A stretch of 15,933 nucleotides of DNA from Limnohabitans sp. (GTDB taxonomy: Bacteria; Pseudomonadota; Gammaproteobacteria; Burkholderiales; Burkholderiaceae_C), in contig JALQUL010000354.1 in the NCBI GenBank assembly GCA_023260735.1, positions 1 through 15,933 of the forward strand, given 5' to 3'. A model generated the notes under the pieces. It was not told the origin of the DNA. It searched no databases and saw only the letters and a list, made by a program, of their open reading frames with translations. Of this stretch, positions 9,301-15,933 are shown piece after piece. A program made the translations under genes and the position numbers. Position 1 is the stretch's first letter; every line of letters begins with the position of its first letter.

Positions 9301-10070
9301 AATTAAATCATGAGAAGGTGTCAATTGAAACCACTATTCAAAATTTAGATTCAAATCTGCTATTAGAAAAAAATAAAAATCTAAGTTTACAATCGCTAGA
9401 AAATATTCAATTTCATCTTAAAAATTTAAATCAACAATTATTAGCTAATGAAAATGAGTTGGGGGTCATTAAAGCCCAATTAACACAGCATCAACAACAG
9501 CTAGATAAGGTGTCAGTACTGGAAGAACAATTGCACCTACACAGGGCTACTGCCAAAAAATGGAGTAATTTAAACTCCCTGATTGGCTCTGCAGATGGAA
9601 AACTTTACCGAAATTTTGTCCAAGGTATTACTTTTGAAATATTGATTCAATTTGCCAATCAACAATTGCAAAAAATAAGCGATCGGTATTTATTGATTCA
9701 ATCACCAGAAACTCCCTTAGAATTAAAAGTAATTGACTCTTACCAAGCCAATGAAATTAGAAGCACACAAAACTTATCGGGTGGAGAAACTTTTTTAATT
9801 AGTTTGTCATTAGCTTTAGGCTTATCTAAAATGGCAAGCGACACCGTAAGTGTTGACACTTTATTTTTAGACGAGGGTTTTGGAACCTTAGACGAGGGTA
9901 CATTAGAAACAGCCTTAAATACTCTCGCTAGTCTACAAAACGAGGGAAAACTCATTGGTATTATTTCTCATGTTGCGGCCCTTAAAGAAAGAATTCATAC
10001 ACAAATTAAAGTCAGTCCCCAACGTTATGGTCAGAGTAAAATTGAAGGGCCTGGTTGTTTCAAACTTTGA
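6369..10070 (+). CDS. sbcC: Exonuclease subunit SbcC (Rad50 family SMC-like ATPase)
   Basis: This 1233-residue ATPase partners SbcD and drives ATP-dependent DNA-end binding and cleavage. The N-terminal head has the Walker A motif GPTGVGKST at residues 37-45. Two long Gln/Glu/Lys/Leu-rich coiled-coil stretches follow (about 180-590 and 610-1080), separated by the zinc hook CALC at 600-603, almost exactly mid-protein. The C-terminal head has the ABC signature LSGGE at 1136-1140 and Walker B LFLDEGFGTLDEG with D1168 and E1169. It is about 185 residues longer than E. coli SbcC (1048), mostly in the coiled coil. The 17-base gap from sbcD shows an operon. No strong ribosome site is visible, so translational coupling to sbcD is plausible. 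There is no sign of a frameshift. Confidence 0.97.
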   Translation: MKILSVRFKNLNSLVGEWSINFNQAEYQNEGIFAIIGPTGVGKSTILDAICLALYGRTPRLNTISTTHNEIMSRHTGESMAEVCFQNKKGIYRAYWYQHRANQRSNGSLQAARREISEHLTGQLLAHSISQVQNKIIELTGMDFERFTRSMLLAQGSFAAFLQANVNDRSALLEQINGTQIYSQISQKTFEINKQYKDELSQQETAIAAYNLLSPDALEQLRIDESNKQQQQINVKRAIESDSKAIAWLEQIKTLETGLKEAQTAQQDLLLRLRQSEPEKIQLNNANKAMQLEADYALLKNNLTNLVATEQKIKELNNQLPQLEQLIEQATSQTKSTKVKVETLRKEHHELIELLKKVRALDTIIDERKKALKADNELLKQNIKQTQNIKNSLLKSQQQLESVKKALQKNSEVISVHQHFGRLTNELPLFSNLISSTSRKAFDIRNKNKEIDLETNSFTSKTNNLASESEGLYRLSQEKITAQENFKRITESLSALLGSKQLKDFNKEDKELQNTLHALSDIRKDAVVYFDMQATQQKNIQKVNPLQLRQEHCNTQKNQKELELKQLEKNKILLEKEFLLKQSIASLNELRAQLVEGQACALCGSLDHPYTKGLLPLVDDSQEPLSEIKKQITTSQYELRTAEIELTKINQELALLTESIKTHEPTLADKSNSLAQNLAPYFSQIKLIHHEEQLNGLIAEIDKKIAQIQSKQQALEEKIDKAEQLEKEQGNQQIVIAELEGKINAQTLLTRQLTIELEQHQNNLTRLKAENTELNQEYISAFNQLTEDLTPLGITDINLHSKQACDSISLNLKAKLEYWQELQSSQFNLENEITGLNATIQAQTEQFTKQVQQLEILQANYDVKNAELDLDIKNRIHLFASKNTEIEEQISLDLLRQTEELSIEHTNHLVQFKQDQQNLKLQISENESSFDDLRHQNMKLNQLFQNKCKDLGFESNDEYLAACLDSASRAYLTHKLEKLNHEKVSIETTIQNLDSNLLLEKNKNLSLQSLENIQFHLKNLNQQLLANENELGVIKAQLTQHQQQLDKVSVLEEQLHLHRATAKKWSNLNSLIGSADGKLYRNFVQGITFEILIQFANQQLQKISDRYLLIQSPETPLELKVIDSYQANEIRSTQNLSGGETFLISLSLALGLSKMASDTVSVDTLFLDEGFGTLDEGTLETALNTLASLQNEGKLIGIISHVAALKERIHTQIKVSPQRYGQSKIEGPGCFKL

Positions 10071-10135
10071 TCTACCACCTCGTTATCCATAAAAGGCAAA
10101 TTACTATTCATCATTAGTATTTCCAGCATTAACCT

Positions 10136-11158
10136 ATGAAATTAAATACTGCACTGAAAATTATCCGTACATTGCCAATGTCTAAAGAGTCGGCCATCAA
10201 TATATCGGAAATTTTAAATCGATGGAATAAAGACACTTCCAACCCCAAGGCTGAAATTCGATCTTTGCAGCGTTATTTTCAAGAGCTCACATCTCATGAA
10301 AATCCAATTATTGAAAAAGTTGACAAGACTCCACCGGAATATTATTTAAATTTAAACCATGTGGCTCACTGGTTTTTAAATGATGTTGTAGCTTTTAATT
10401 TACTCACCTCTAAACCAGCAGTCGCCAATCTTTTACCAAATGACTCAGATCTTAATTTAAATGAATGGTACAAAATAGCCCTAGAACGTAATAATAAACA
10501 ACCTGGACTTAAAAACTTACGCTCTTGTATTCGAATTGTTTCTGATGGCCTAGGACGTTTACCAGCCACAATTGCCCCCTCTATTATTAGCACTGTACTA
10601 GAAGGAATTATGAACAATAAGCAACTTGAACTGAATTACGCCAATTCTAAGGGTGTTAAAAGTCAAAGAACTATCAGTGTACAAGGTTTAATCAGTAAAG
10701 ATGGCACTATGTATTTGCTCGCTACTACTGGACTTAGCGATACTCCTAGACATTTGGCACTACACAGAATACAAACGGTAACTGTTAGTCATTTAGCACA
10801 CCAACCTCAACCCAACTTTGATCTTGAAGAATATATTGAAAAAACCCAACAACTGAGTCATGCTCTGAATAATTTAGACACCTTCGAATTAAAACTGAAA
10901 GTAAATCCAGAAACAATTTACCATTTCAAAGAAAGACCATTAGCAGCTAATCAACAAATTTTAGAAGTCAAAAATTCTTTAGGTGAAATGGAATTTATTG
11001 TTACAGCTCATATTCCAGATACCATTTTATTAGTGCCTTTTTTATTAAGTATGGGCCAGTGGATTGAAGTATTAGGACCTGAAGAAATTCGAAATAAAAT
11101 GCTCAAGCAAACACAGGCAATGTTTGAGAGATATCAAATTAAAAATACTCCAAATTGA
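10136..11158 (+). CDS. WYL-domain HTH transcription regulator
   Basis: This 340-residue protein resembles the YafY-type WYL regulators. An N-terminal helix-turn-helix covers about residues 1-55, including the stretch SAINISEILN and IRSLQRYFQEL. A helical linker follows, then a WYL domain at about 155-220 and a WCX-like C-terminal extension to 340. The WYL strand reads TMYLLATT (191-198), so the namesake Trp is Met (MYL, 192-194), and the conserved tail reads HLALHRIQTV with the expected Arg. WYL domains bind ligands, often nucleic acid, and many regulate defence or DNA-damage genes. The gene starts 65 bases after sbcC in the same direction and converges on the metallopeptidase/vWA gene after 93 bases. 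It could therefore regulate either neighbour. Its target is not shown by the sequence. Confidence 0.84.
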   Translation: MKLNTALKIIRTLPMSKESAINISEILNRWNKDTSNPKAEIRSLQRYFQELTSHENPIIEKVDKTPPEYYLNLNHVAHWFLNDVVAFNLLTSKPAVANLLPNDSDLNLNEWYKIALERNNKQPGLKNLRSCIRIVSDGLGRLPATIAPSIISTVLEGIMNNKQLELNYANSKGVKSQRTISVQGLISKDGTMYLLATTGLSDTPRHLALHRIQTVTVSHLAHQPQPNFDLEEYIEKTQQLSHALNNLDTFELKLKVNPETIYHFKERPLAANQQILEVKNSLGEMEFIVTAHIPDTILLVPFLLSMGQWIEVLGPEEIRNKMLKQTQAMFERYQIKNTPN

Positions 11159-11251
11159 AATTGATTCTATACTCACAAAATAGTGTCATTGCTATTAATT
11201 CCAATTCTTATTTCCAAAAACAAAAAGTAACAGCAAAGCTTAATTATGATT

Positions 11252-12481
11252 CTAACCATCCATTACGACTGTACTCCCCCAAATACTGGGCTGTCGATCT
11301 CCCCCAACTAATAACCATAACACAGGATAATGAGGAGCCAATTGAGGAGCTGCACCCAATCCGTCGGTAAAAAATACCAAACAATCAGGTTGGAGATTAT
11401 GTTGTTTTACATACTCAAAAACAGGATTAAAATTAGTTCCACCACCACCATTAACACCTAACCTTAATGCTTGATCTAATTGATAAGGCTCTGTAAAATT
11501 TCTCACTTTTTTTATGCAGGAATCACACTCTATTAAACACAATTGAATTTGACTAAATTCTTTCATTAAAGCACTAAGCTCTGATATAAATCGGCTAAGT
11601 AAAGAATGTGTGCTACCGCTGGTATCTATAGCGACAACCAAATTTATTTTAGTGGCCTTAGAACTAGGTAAATACAAGCCTTTCCACAAATGCCTTCTCG
11701 AAGGTGGCATCCAAGTTTTCTGATTACCCGAATAAGATCTTTGTACAAACTGCCTTAAAACCATTTTCCAGTTAAGCTGAGACTGAAGTATTTTATTAAT
11801 TAAAATATTAAATCTGCTTGGAAGCATCCCTATTTTTTCTAAGTTGTTTGCAACAAAAATAGTCCTTGTTCCCCAATCATGATGAATGTCTTTTGTTTCC
11901 TTTTGATTAAGTGAAAAACTAGGATCTATTATAGATTCAGTAGCTTGATGATCATATTTATTATCTTCAATTGTATGCTGGTCAAACTGAAAAAACTCCT
12001 TGATTTTTTTGGTGTCTTCATCATCATTATCAAGTAAATATTCATACACTTTTTCTGCACTCAAACCATCCCAATAAGGAAAAAAAACTGCATCACTCGG
12101 CACATTAAATCCATCACGTTGCAAGAGAGCATTTACTTCATGATCGACAGCATAGTTCCATAACGTTGGATCACGATTTAACTTACGAACTAAATGACCC
12201 GCTACACAATGCCAAACTTCATGAGCCAGAACAAAAATAATCATTTCAGCTGATAGTTTTTTTAAAAACTGTATTTGGAAAAAAATATGTGACCCATCAG
12301 TTGCCGCTGTTTTAATGCGAGTATCAACTGTTGGCGTTAGCTCTAAATAAAGGGCTAGATTAGCCGTGAAAGGATGAATTAATAATAACTTGGCTCTGAG
12401 GTCTTCAAGCGTTTTTTTGTATTGCTTTTTTTCTAATTGCTCCGCCTCGGTTGGGGCTCTGACTTTAGGTGAATCTGGCAT
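11252..12481 (-). CDS. Zincin-like metallopeptidase fused to vWA domain (DUF2201-like)
   Basis: This protein has 409 residues from the ATG at 12481. The N-terminal domain carries a zincin-type HEVWH motif at residues 87-91 (AHEVWHCVAGH), followed by WNYAVDHEVNALL, which may supply the third metal ligand. The C-terminal third is a vWA domain with a complete MIDAS site: DTSGS at 286-290, the Thr of GGGTNF at 349 and the Asp of FFTDG at 373. This order matches the DUF2201 metallopeptidase/vWA-like family, which is commonly paired with MoxR AAA+ ATPases. The MoxR gene lies just upstream on the same strand, so this is the third gene of that operon. The reading frame extends to a TTG at 12538, which would add 19 hydrophobic residues that are not family-like. 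Neither start has a clear ribosome site. Peptidase activity is not proven, and the zinc fold could be structural. Confidence 0.84.
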   Translation of the reverse strand: MPDSPKVRAPTEAEQLEKKQYKKTLEDLRAKLLLIHPFTANLALYLELTPTVDTRIKTAATDGSHIFFQIQFLKKLSAEMIIFVLAHEVWHCVAGHLVRKLNRDPTLWNYAVDHEVNALLQRDGFNVPSDAVFFPYWDGLSAEKVYEYLLDNDDEDTKKIKEFFQFDQHTIEDNKYDHQATESIIDPSFSLNQKETKDIHHDWGTRTIFVANNLEKIGMLPSRFNILINKILQSQLNWKMVLRQFVQRSYSGNQKTWMPPSRRHLWKGLYLPSSKATKINLVVAIDTSGSTHSLLSRFISELSALMKEFSQIQLCLIECDSCIKKVRNFTEPYQLDQALRLGVNGGGGTNFNPVFEYVKQHNLQPDCLVFFTDGLGAAPQLAPHYPVLWLLVGGDRQPSIWGSTVVMDG

Positions 12482-12611
12482 AAGATGTAAAAAACTTTGT
12501 AATGTAATAGGTAAATAGAATTGATAAATGTAGTCCAAAAATCTACGATAGATTACGCATGAGGATTCTTAAAAAACCTAGGACTACGTGTATCATCGAA
12601 TATTCATTTTC

Positions 12612-13781
12612 CTATTGAATTAAATTTTTAAAACTTCCTAAGCTAGTTTTTTTAGAATATTTATCGTACTTTAATTGAGTTGAAAACAAACCTTTTCCAT
12701 GTTTTTTTACCCACACCTCATAAAGAGGATGAGAAAATAATATTTCTGCATTGTGTTGATTTTCTATGGAACTAATATTTTCAATTTTTTGCATCGCATC
12801 TGTCATGGCCATTACAGCAAAGTCAGAGGTAAGTTGCAGACTAATTTTTAAAAAATTGCTAACCCTAGTATGCCTTTGAGTGGAATCCCCACGCCACACA
12901 TGATAAGCCATAGAACTCGTGATGGCATAACGCAGATCAGCCCTATCTAGAATCTTAAACTCAAGTTCACCTAATAATAATTTTTCTACATCAGGTATAG
13001 CTTTTATCAAATTTCTGAACGTAAAAAACTCTAACGTAGCAGCTCTACCTACCAAACCTTCCATCATTAAAACTAATGATGAACTGGACATCGTAGCTCC
13101 ATGATCAAGCATTAATGCAACTCGATCCCAGCTCCTTGGACTAGGCCAACCACGCTCTACGTTACCACTCATATCAAAAAAATAATTGGGCTTAAAACGC
13201 AAAAAAGCAATCACATCTGAATTTAAATTATTTTGTACCGCCCATTTGGTCCATTGCATTAAATCAGGCTCTAATTCCAAATGACAAAACCGATTGGCTA
13301 AAGCACTTGAGATAGTCATAGCGACTGCTTTATCTTCAATTCGATTTCCAGCCGCACAAATCAACCAGCCCTTGGGTACTTGATACATTTCACCTAAGCA
13401 TCTGTCTAAGATGAGTTCGTAAGCAGCCACTTGTAATGAACGATCGGCAGCAGTTAACTCATCAAATAAAATAATGCCTCGGCTATTCTCATCTCGAGGC
13501 CATTCGGCTGAAAGCATCCAATTGACTTGATTTTTTTGTATATCTGGCACAGGTAAACCACGTAAATCAACAGGGTCGCGTTGTGACAATCGAATATCAA
13601 TAAAACCAATATTCAACTCTTGGCATAGCTCCCGAATCATGGTACTTTTACCCACACCAGGAGCACCCCACAACATAATAGGTGCAATTTGCTTAGCCAA
13701 ATGACTTTGACTCCAAATTAACTGAAGTTGATGGGAAATAATTTCTTTTACTTGACTCATGTTGGCACAATGGTTTGACAT
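12612..13781 (-). CDS. MoxR-type AAA+ ATPase
   Basis: This 389-residue AAA+ ATPase resembles the MoxR/RavA group, which acts as chaperones loading or remodelling vWA partners. Visible motifs are Walker A GAPGVGKST at residues 39-47, Walker B IILFDEL at 103-109 (D107, E108), sensor 1 AAGNR at 143-147 and an arginine-finger segment SSALANRF at 159-166. WPSPRSWDRVALML in the lid region is typical of the MoxR proteins paired with DUF2201 proteins. It lies 39 bases downstream of the 626-residue gene and upstream of the metallopeptidase/vWA gene on the same strand, in a three-gene operon. The ATG at 13781 gives the longest form. A second ATG at 13760 (residue 8) is also possible, since neither has a Shine-Dalgarno site. 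The ATPase call is firm, but the cellular target is unknown. Confidence 0.9.
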   Translation of the reverse strand: MSNHCANMSQVKEIISHQLQLIWSQSHLAKQIAPIMLWGAPGVGKSTMIRELCQELNIGFIDIRLSQRDPVDLRGLPVPDIQKNQVNWMLSAEWPRDENSRGIILFDELTAADRSLQVAAYELILDRCLGEMYQVPKGWLICAAGNRIEDKAVAMTISSALANRFCHLELEPDLMQWTKWAVQNNLNSDVIAFLRFKPNYFFDMSGNVERGWPSPRSWDRVALMLDHGATMSSSSLVLMMEGLVGRAATLEFFTFRNLIKAIPDVEKLLLGELEFKILDRADLRYAITSSMAYHVWRGDSTQRHTRVSNFLKISLQLTSDFAVMAMTDAMQKIENISSIENQHNAEILFSHPLYEVWVKKHGKGLFSTQLKYDKYSKKTSLGSFKNLIQ

Positions 13782-13820
13782 ATTAAAATTGAATAGATTA
13801 ATTATAGAAGTTGAGAATGA

Positions 13821-15701
13821 TTACACTGGTAATCGCCCCGTCATTAATAGTTCCCTAGCTAAAGCAATAAAATCTGATTTGATAATTGATTCATCGTATC
13901 GATACATATGTCGCTCAGGTAAAGACGTCGGTGGCTTTGCTATTAAGTCCAACAAGCTCATCCTAGATTTAACTGTATTTTTTGAAAAGTTTTTGGCTAA
14001 AAACTGCAACATCTCTAAGGGCTCAAGACATTCCTTTAAAACCTTAAAGCAATCACTCTGCATTTTTTTAAACTGCTCTAATAATTTATTATTTATCAGC
14101 ACATTAGTTTCTTTCACTTCCTCAAAAAACATTAATTCTTTTGCAAAATGAATCCAATCGCTATTGATATAAAAAGAATTTTGAGGAGAAGACTCCAAAC
14201 CCTCAGCCATGAACTTAACAGCGATTGGTTCAAATTGTGTCATTTTTTTTGAAATCCAATCTATTAGAAAAGGAGCGGCAAATGTAGTAGATGGTACTTG
14301 GACACTCATTAGTTTAAAATACTTATCTAAACCATAAACCTTATGCTCAAGACATTTGCTAGCAATTAACCAATCGGCACGCCAGCCATCTTCTGCCAGA
14401 TCTTTATCCATTATCCAATGCCATGTTTCGAGACCTTTCTTAGCTCTCTTAACTGAGATGTTATTTGTCCTACTACCTCTGTTTTGATTTTTAATATAAA
14501 TTACATTGCGCAAATACCAAACCTCAGACGGATCCATACCCGCGTTAAGTGCCTCTAAAAGTGTTCTCAAAGCCAAACTAGCCCATTCCTTTTCATAAGC
14601 AGTAGCCAAGATTGTTTTCATTAATTCCCAAGCTTGTAAATCACCCTTTAAAACATCTGGAAGAGTCTGTTTGATATAACTTTCATTTATTTTTACTTCG
14701 GTTAATCCTATCAAATCCGGCGGTACAAATCCTTCACAAGTAATTTGACTAGTACGAGGTAAATCGACAACTGTCAAATATTGACAACGTATGAATTGCA
14801 CTTTAGCCTCATGACTTAGTTGAAAATCGGTAAAATGGCAATCTGACACAAACAAGTCATTAAGCTGGGCATTGATTTTTAAACTACGTTTTTCAGAACT
14901 AACTTGATCTCCTGCGACTAACTCGTTTTTATTATTTTGTAAGCCACTATTAGCAATCTTTAGTGTTTTAATTGGGTTATGCGAGCTTAATGTTTGAAAA
15001 CTTTTACATTCATCGATATGACACAAATTGATACGACTATCAGTTAATAGATTCACTCCTAATAAGCGATCCGATTGCAACACACTCAAACTATTGATAC
15101 CTGTTGTTGTACTTGATAAATTTAATTGTTCTAATTTTGAAATTCCGACAAAAGTCAGGTCATATTGACCACTCATTTTTTCTGGGTTAATCGTTAACTC
15201 GTTACTAGAATTTAGTAATTGATTAATAACTAACAGTGTTGAAAACTTATCGTCTTGCTGAGCCTTCGAGGTATTGAACAATAAATTGTCAGCCCATGGG
15301 CCCATCATCACTTTATGCCATTTGTCTGTGCTGTGTTGCTGTAAAAAGCGGCCACCTTTCCAGCAGGCATCTATATGACTTACCCCTCCCTCAATTAATA
15401 AATTTGGTAAAAGTTTACCAGCATCTAAATGAATATAAGCTTTGCAATTAATTGGTAACTTAATTAAATTAAGTTGAGGACAATTTTGAATGGCAATATG
15501 GATTTCATCTTGTACCGAACAAGTTAAATCAATTTCTTGTAATAAAGTGCAGTTGTACAAATCAACCGCTCTTACCGCTGTATTTGAAAATTGAAAATAA
15601 CTTAAATTGGTATTTAACACCAAACTATTGTCTGCATTTAATTGCTTATCTAAAGCAGCTGAGCTCGAACTTTGTGATGAACTTTGTGTGTCTAATGGCA
15701 T
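13821..15701 (-). CDS. LRR-like/helical protein of a MoxR-vWA operon, unknown function
   Basis: I do not recognise a named family for this 626-residue protein. It begins with a Ser-rich low-complexity tail (residues 6-15). Residues of about 30-345 show irregular short strands spaced by turns, such as AVDLYNCTLLQEIDLT, IAIQNCPQLNLIKLP and LKIANSGLQN. This is what a leucine-rich-repeat-like beta solenoid would look like. From about 346 to the end the sequence is helical and rich in Trp, Leu and charged residues (for example DPSEVWYLRN and ETWHWIMDKDLAEDGWRADW). There is no signal peptide or membrane segment, so it is probably cytosolic. It is the first gene of the operon, before the MoxR ATPase and the metallopeptidase/vWA protein, so it may be their third component for target recognition or scaffolding. 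That the gene is real is well supported; its role is inference. Confidence 0.8.
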   Translation of the reverse strand: MPLDTQSSSQSSSSAALDKQLNADNSLVLNTNLSYFQFSNTAVRAVDLYNCTLLQEIDLTCSVQDEIHIAIQNCPQLNLIKLPINCKAYIHLDAGKLLPNLLIEGGVSHIDACWKGGRFLQQHSTDKWHKVMMGPWADNLLFNTSKAQQDDKFSTLLVINQLLNSSNELTINPEKMSGQYDLTFVGISKLEQLNLSSTTTGINSLSVLQSDRLLGVNLLTDSRINLCHIDECKSFQTLSSHNPIKTLKIANSGLQNNKNELVAGDQVSSEKRSLKINAQLNDLFVSDCHFTDFQLSHEAKVQFIRCQYLTVVDLPRTSQITCEGFVPPDLIGLTEVKINESYIKQTLPDVLKGDLQAWELMKTILATAYEKEWASLALRTLLEALNAGMDPSEVWYLRNVIYIKNQNRGSRTNNISVKRAKKGLETWHWIMDKDLAEDGWRADWLIASKCLEHKVYGLDKYFKLMSVQVPSTTFAAPFLIDWISKKMTQFEPIAVKFMAEGLESSPQNSFYINSDWIHFAKELMFFEEVKETNVLINNKLLEQFKKMQSDCFKVLKECLEPLEMLQFLAKNFSKNTVKSRMSLLDLIAKPPTSLPERHMYRYDESIIKSDFIALARELLMTGRLPV

Positions 15702-15823
15702 TTAAATAAATTTAAAACTTAATTGATGAATGAGTAAAAAATGCAGATGAAGTGATGGTTCGAAAATGATAAATATTAACACTGCAAAAATAATAGTCTT
15801 AAATTACTCACTATTGTTCGCAT
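15702..15823. other. AT-rich leader of the three-gene operon
   Basis: This spacer lies upstream of the 626-residue gene and is very AT-rich, as expected for a promoter. I see no confident -35/-10 pair, strong hairpin or operator. It would be the natural place for WYL or other control of the operon. The AT-rich tail of the 49-residue ORF from the right end runs into it. Confidence 0.3.
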
Positions 15824-15925
15824 TATGAGAGGTGGGGGTTCCTCTTTGGCCTGGGGTGCAACGGCCAGGAGCACGACGGCAAACACCACCGCCATCATCA
15901 AAAAACCTCTCAGGTACCGATTCAT
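15776..15925 (-). CDS. Possible small membrane or secreted protein, 49 residues
   Basis: A short minus-strand ORF starts at ATG 15925 and ends with TAA. It begins MNRYLRGFLMMAVVFAVVLL: a basic start, then about 18 hydrophobic residues, then APQA and KEEPPP. This looks like a signal peptide with an Ala-x-Ala-type cleavage site, or a single membrane helix. GAGTGG sits just upstream of the ATG, but too close for an ideal ribosome site. The first ~32 codons are GC-rich, unlike every other gene here. The last ~17 codons are AT-rich and look random. The ORF may be the 5' remnant of a foreign gene broken near 15825, or a chimeric contig end. Its coding status is uncertain, and a structured RNA on the other strand is an alternative. 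Confidence 0.3.
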   Translation of the reverse strand: MNRYLRGFLMMAVVFAVVLLAVAPQAKEEPPPLIMRTIVSNLRLLFLQC

Positions 15926-15930
15926 ATCCA
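15818..15930 (+). ncRNA. Riboswitch-like inverted-repeat structure, glycine-aptamer-like (tentative)
   Basis: On the plus strand, TATGA at 15824-15828 can pair with TCATA at 15922-15926. GAGAGGT (15827-15833) can pair with ACCTCTC (15905-15911), sharing two bases with the first stem. Inside are a TGGCC/GGCCA hairpin and GCACGACGGCAA. The 3' side reads CTCTCAGGTA, a phrase typical of glycine riboswitches, in the right order. Against this, the conserved core (CCGAAGG..GCAA) and the final GGAC are degenerate, and the same bases encode a convincing hydrophobic leader on the other strand. The controlled gene would lie beyond the window. Confidence 0.2.
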
Positions 15931-15933
15931 CTC

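Noticed and set aside
7020..9540. Apparent repeats of CAACAA/GAACAA-type sequence
   Set aside because: They reflect the Gln/Glu/Lys-rich coiled coil of SbcC, not a DNA repeat array. No CRISPR spacing is present.
11155..11370. A 71-residue plus-strand ORF overlapping the WYL gene stop and the metallopeptidase 3' end
   Set aside because: It needs a TTG start, has no ribosome site, matches no family I know, and its second half lies antisense to the well-supported vWA domain.
13759..14151. A 130-residue plus-strand ORF
   Set aside because: It is antisense to the 626-residue gene and the MoxR start, and its composition is that of a shadow frame.
15841..15933. TPP riboswitch, suggested by GGGGTGC on the plus strand and CTGAGA on the minus strand
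   Set aside because: The two phrases are on opposite strands, and the remaining TPP core elements are absent.
1..15933. tRNA, rRNA, insertion sequences or attachment sites
   Set aside because: I found no tRNA-like cloverleaf, rRNA segment, transposase or integrase gene, or flanking direct repeats that would mark a mobile element.

Overview
The window is AT-rich throughout, except for the last ~110 bases. Its genes point to a Gram-negative proteobacterium, beta or gamma; I cannot place it more finely. Supporting this are a DadA-type D-amino-acid dehydrogenase, a DavB/DavA lysine catabolic pair that closely resembles my recollection of the Pseudomonas putida proteins, an ArgP-type LysR regulator and a full SbcCD nuclease. 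Coding density is high, Shine-Dalgarno signals are mostly weak, and at least two genes probably start with TTG.

Positions 1-5088 hold amino-acid catabolism. A dadA-like gene (+) converges on a davB-davA operon (-). DavB should oxidatively decarboxylate L-lysine to 5-aminovaleramide, and DavA should hydrolyse this to 5-aminovalerate. A LysR-type gene of the ArgP/LysG group is divergent from davB across a very AT-rich 118-base spacer. Members of that group sense lysine or arginine, so this looks like lysine-responsive control of lysine breakdown.

Positions 5107-10070 carry sbcD and sbcC (+), the DNA end- and hairpin-processing nuclease complex. They start only 18 bases after the regulator, so the three genes may be cotranscribed. 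Both nuclease proteins keep all the motifs expected of active enzymes.

Positions 10136-15701 are the most unusual part. A WYL-domain transcription regulator (+) converges on a three-gene minus-strand operon. In transcription order this encodes a 626-residue protein with a leucine-rich-repeat-like front half and a helical back half, a MoxR-type AAA+ ATPase, and a zincin-like metallopeptidase fused to a vWA (MIDAS) domain. AAA+/vWA pairs with a variable third protein form chaperone-like machines, some of which are proposed conflict or stress systems. This set, beside a WYL regulator and SbcCD, is the best candidate here for an undescribed system. The link to defence is inference.

The right end (about 15824-15933) is abruptly GC-rich. 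It contains the start of a possible signal-peptide or membrane ORF on the minus strand, and an inverted-repeat layout that resembles a glycine riboswitch on the plus strand. It may instead be foreign or chimeric sequence at a contig end.
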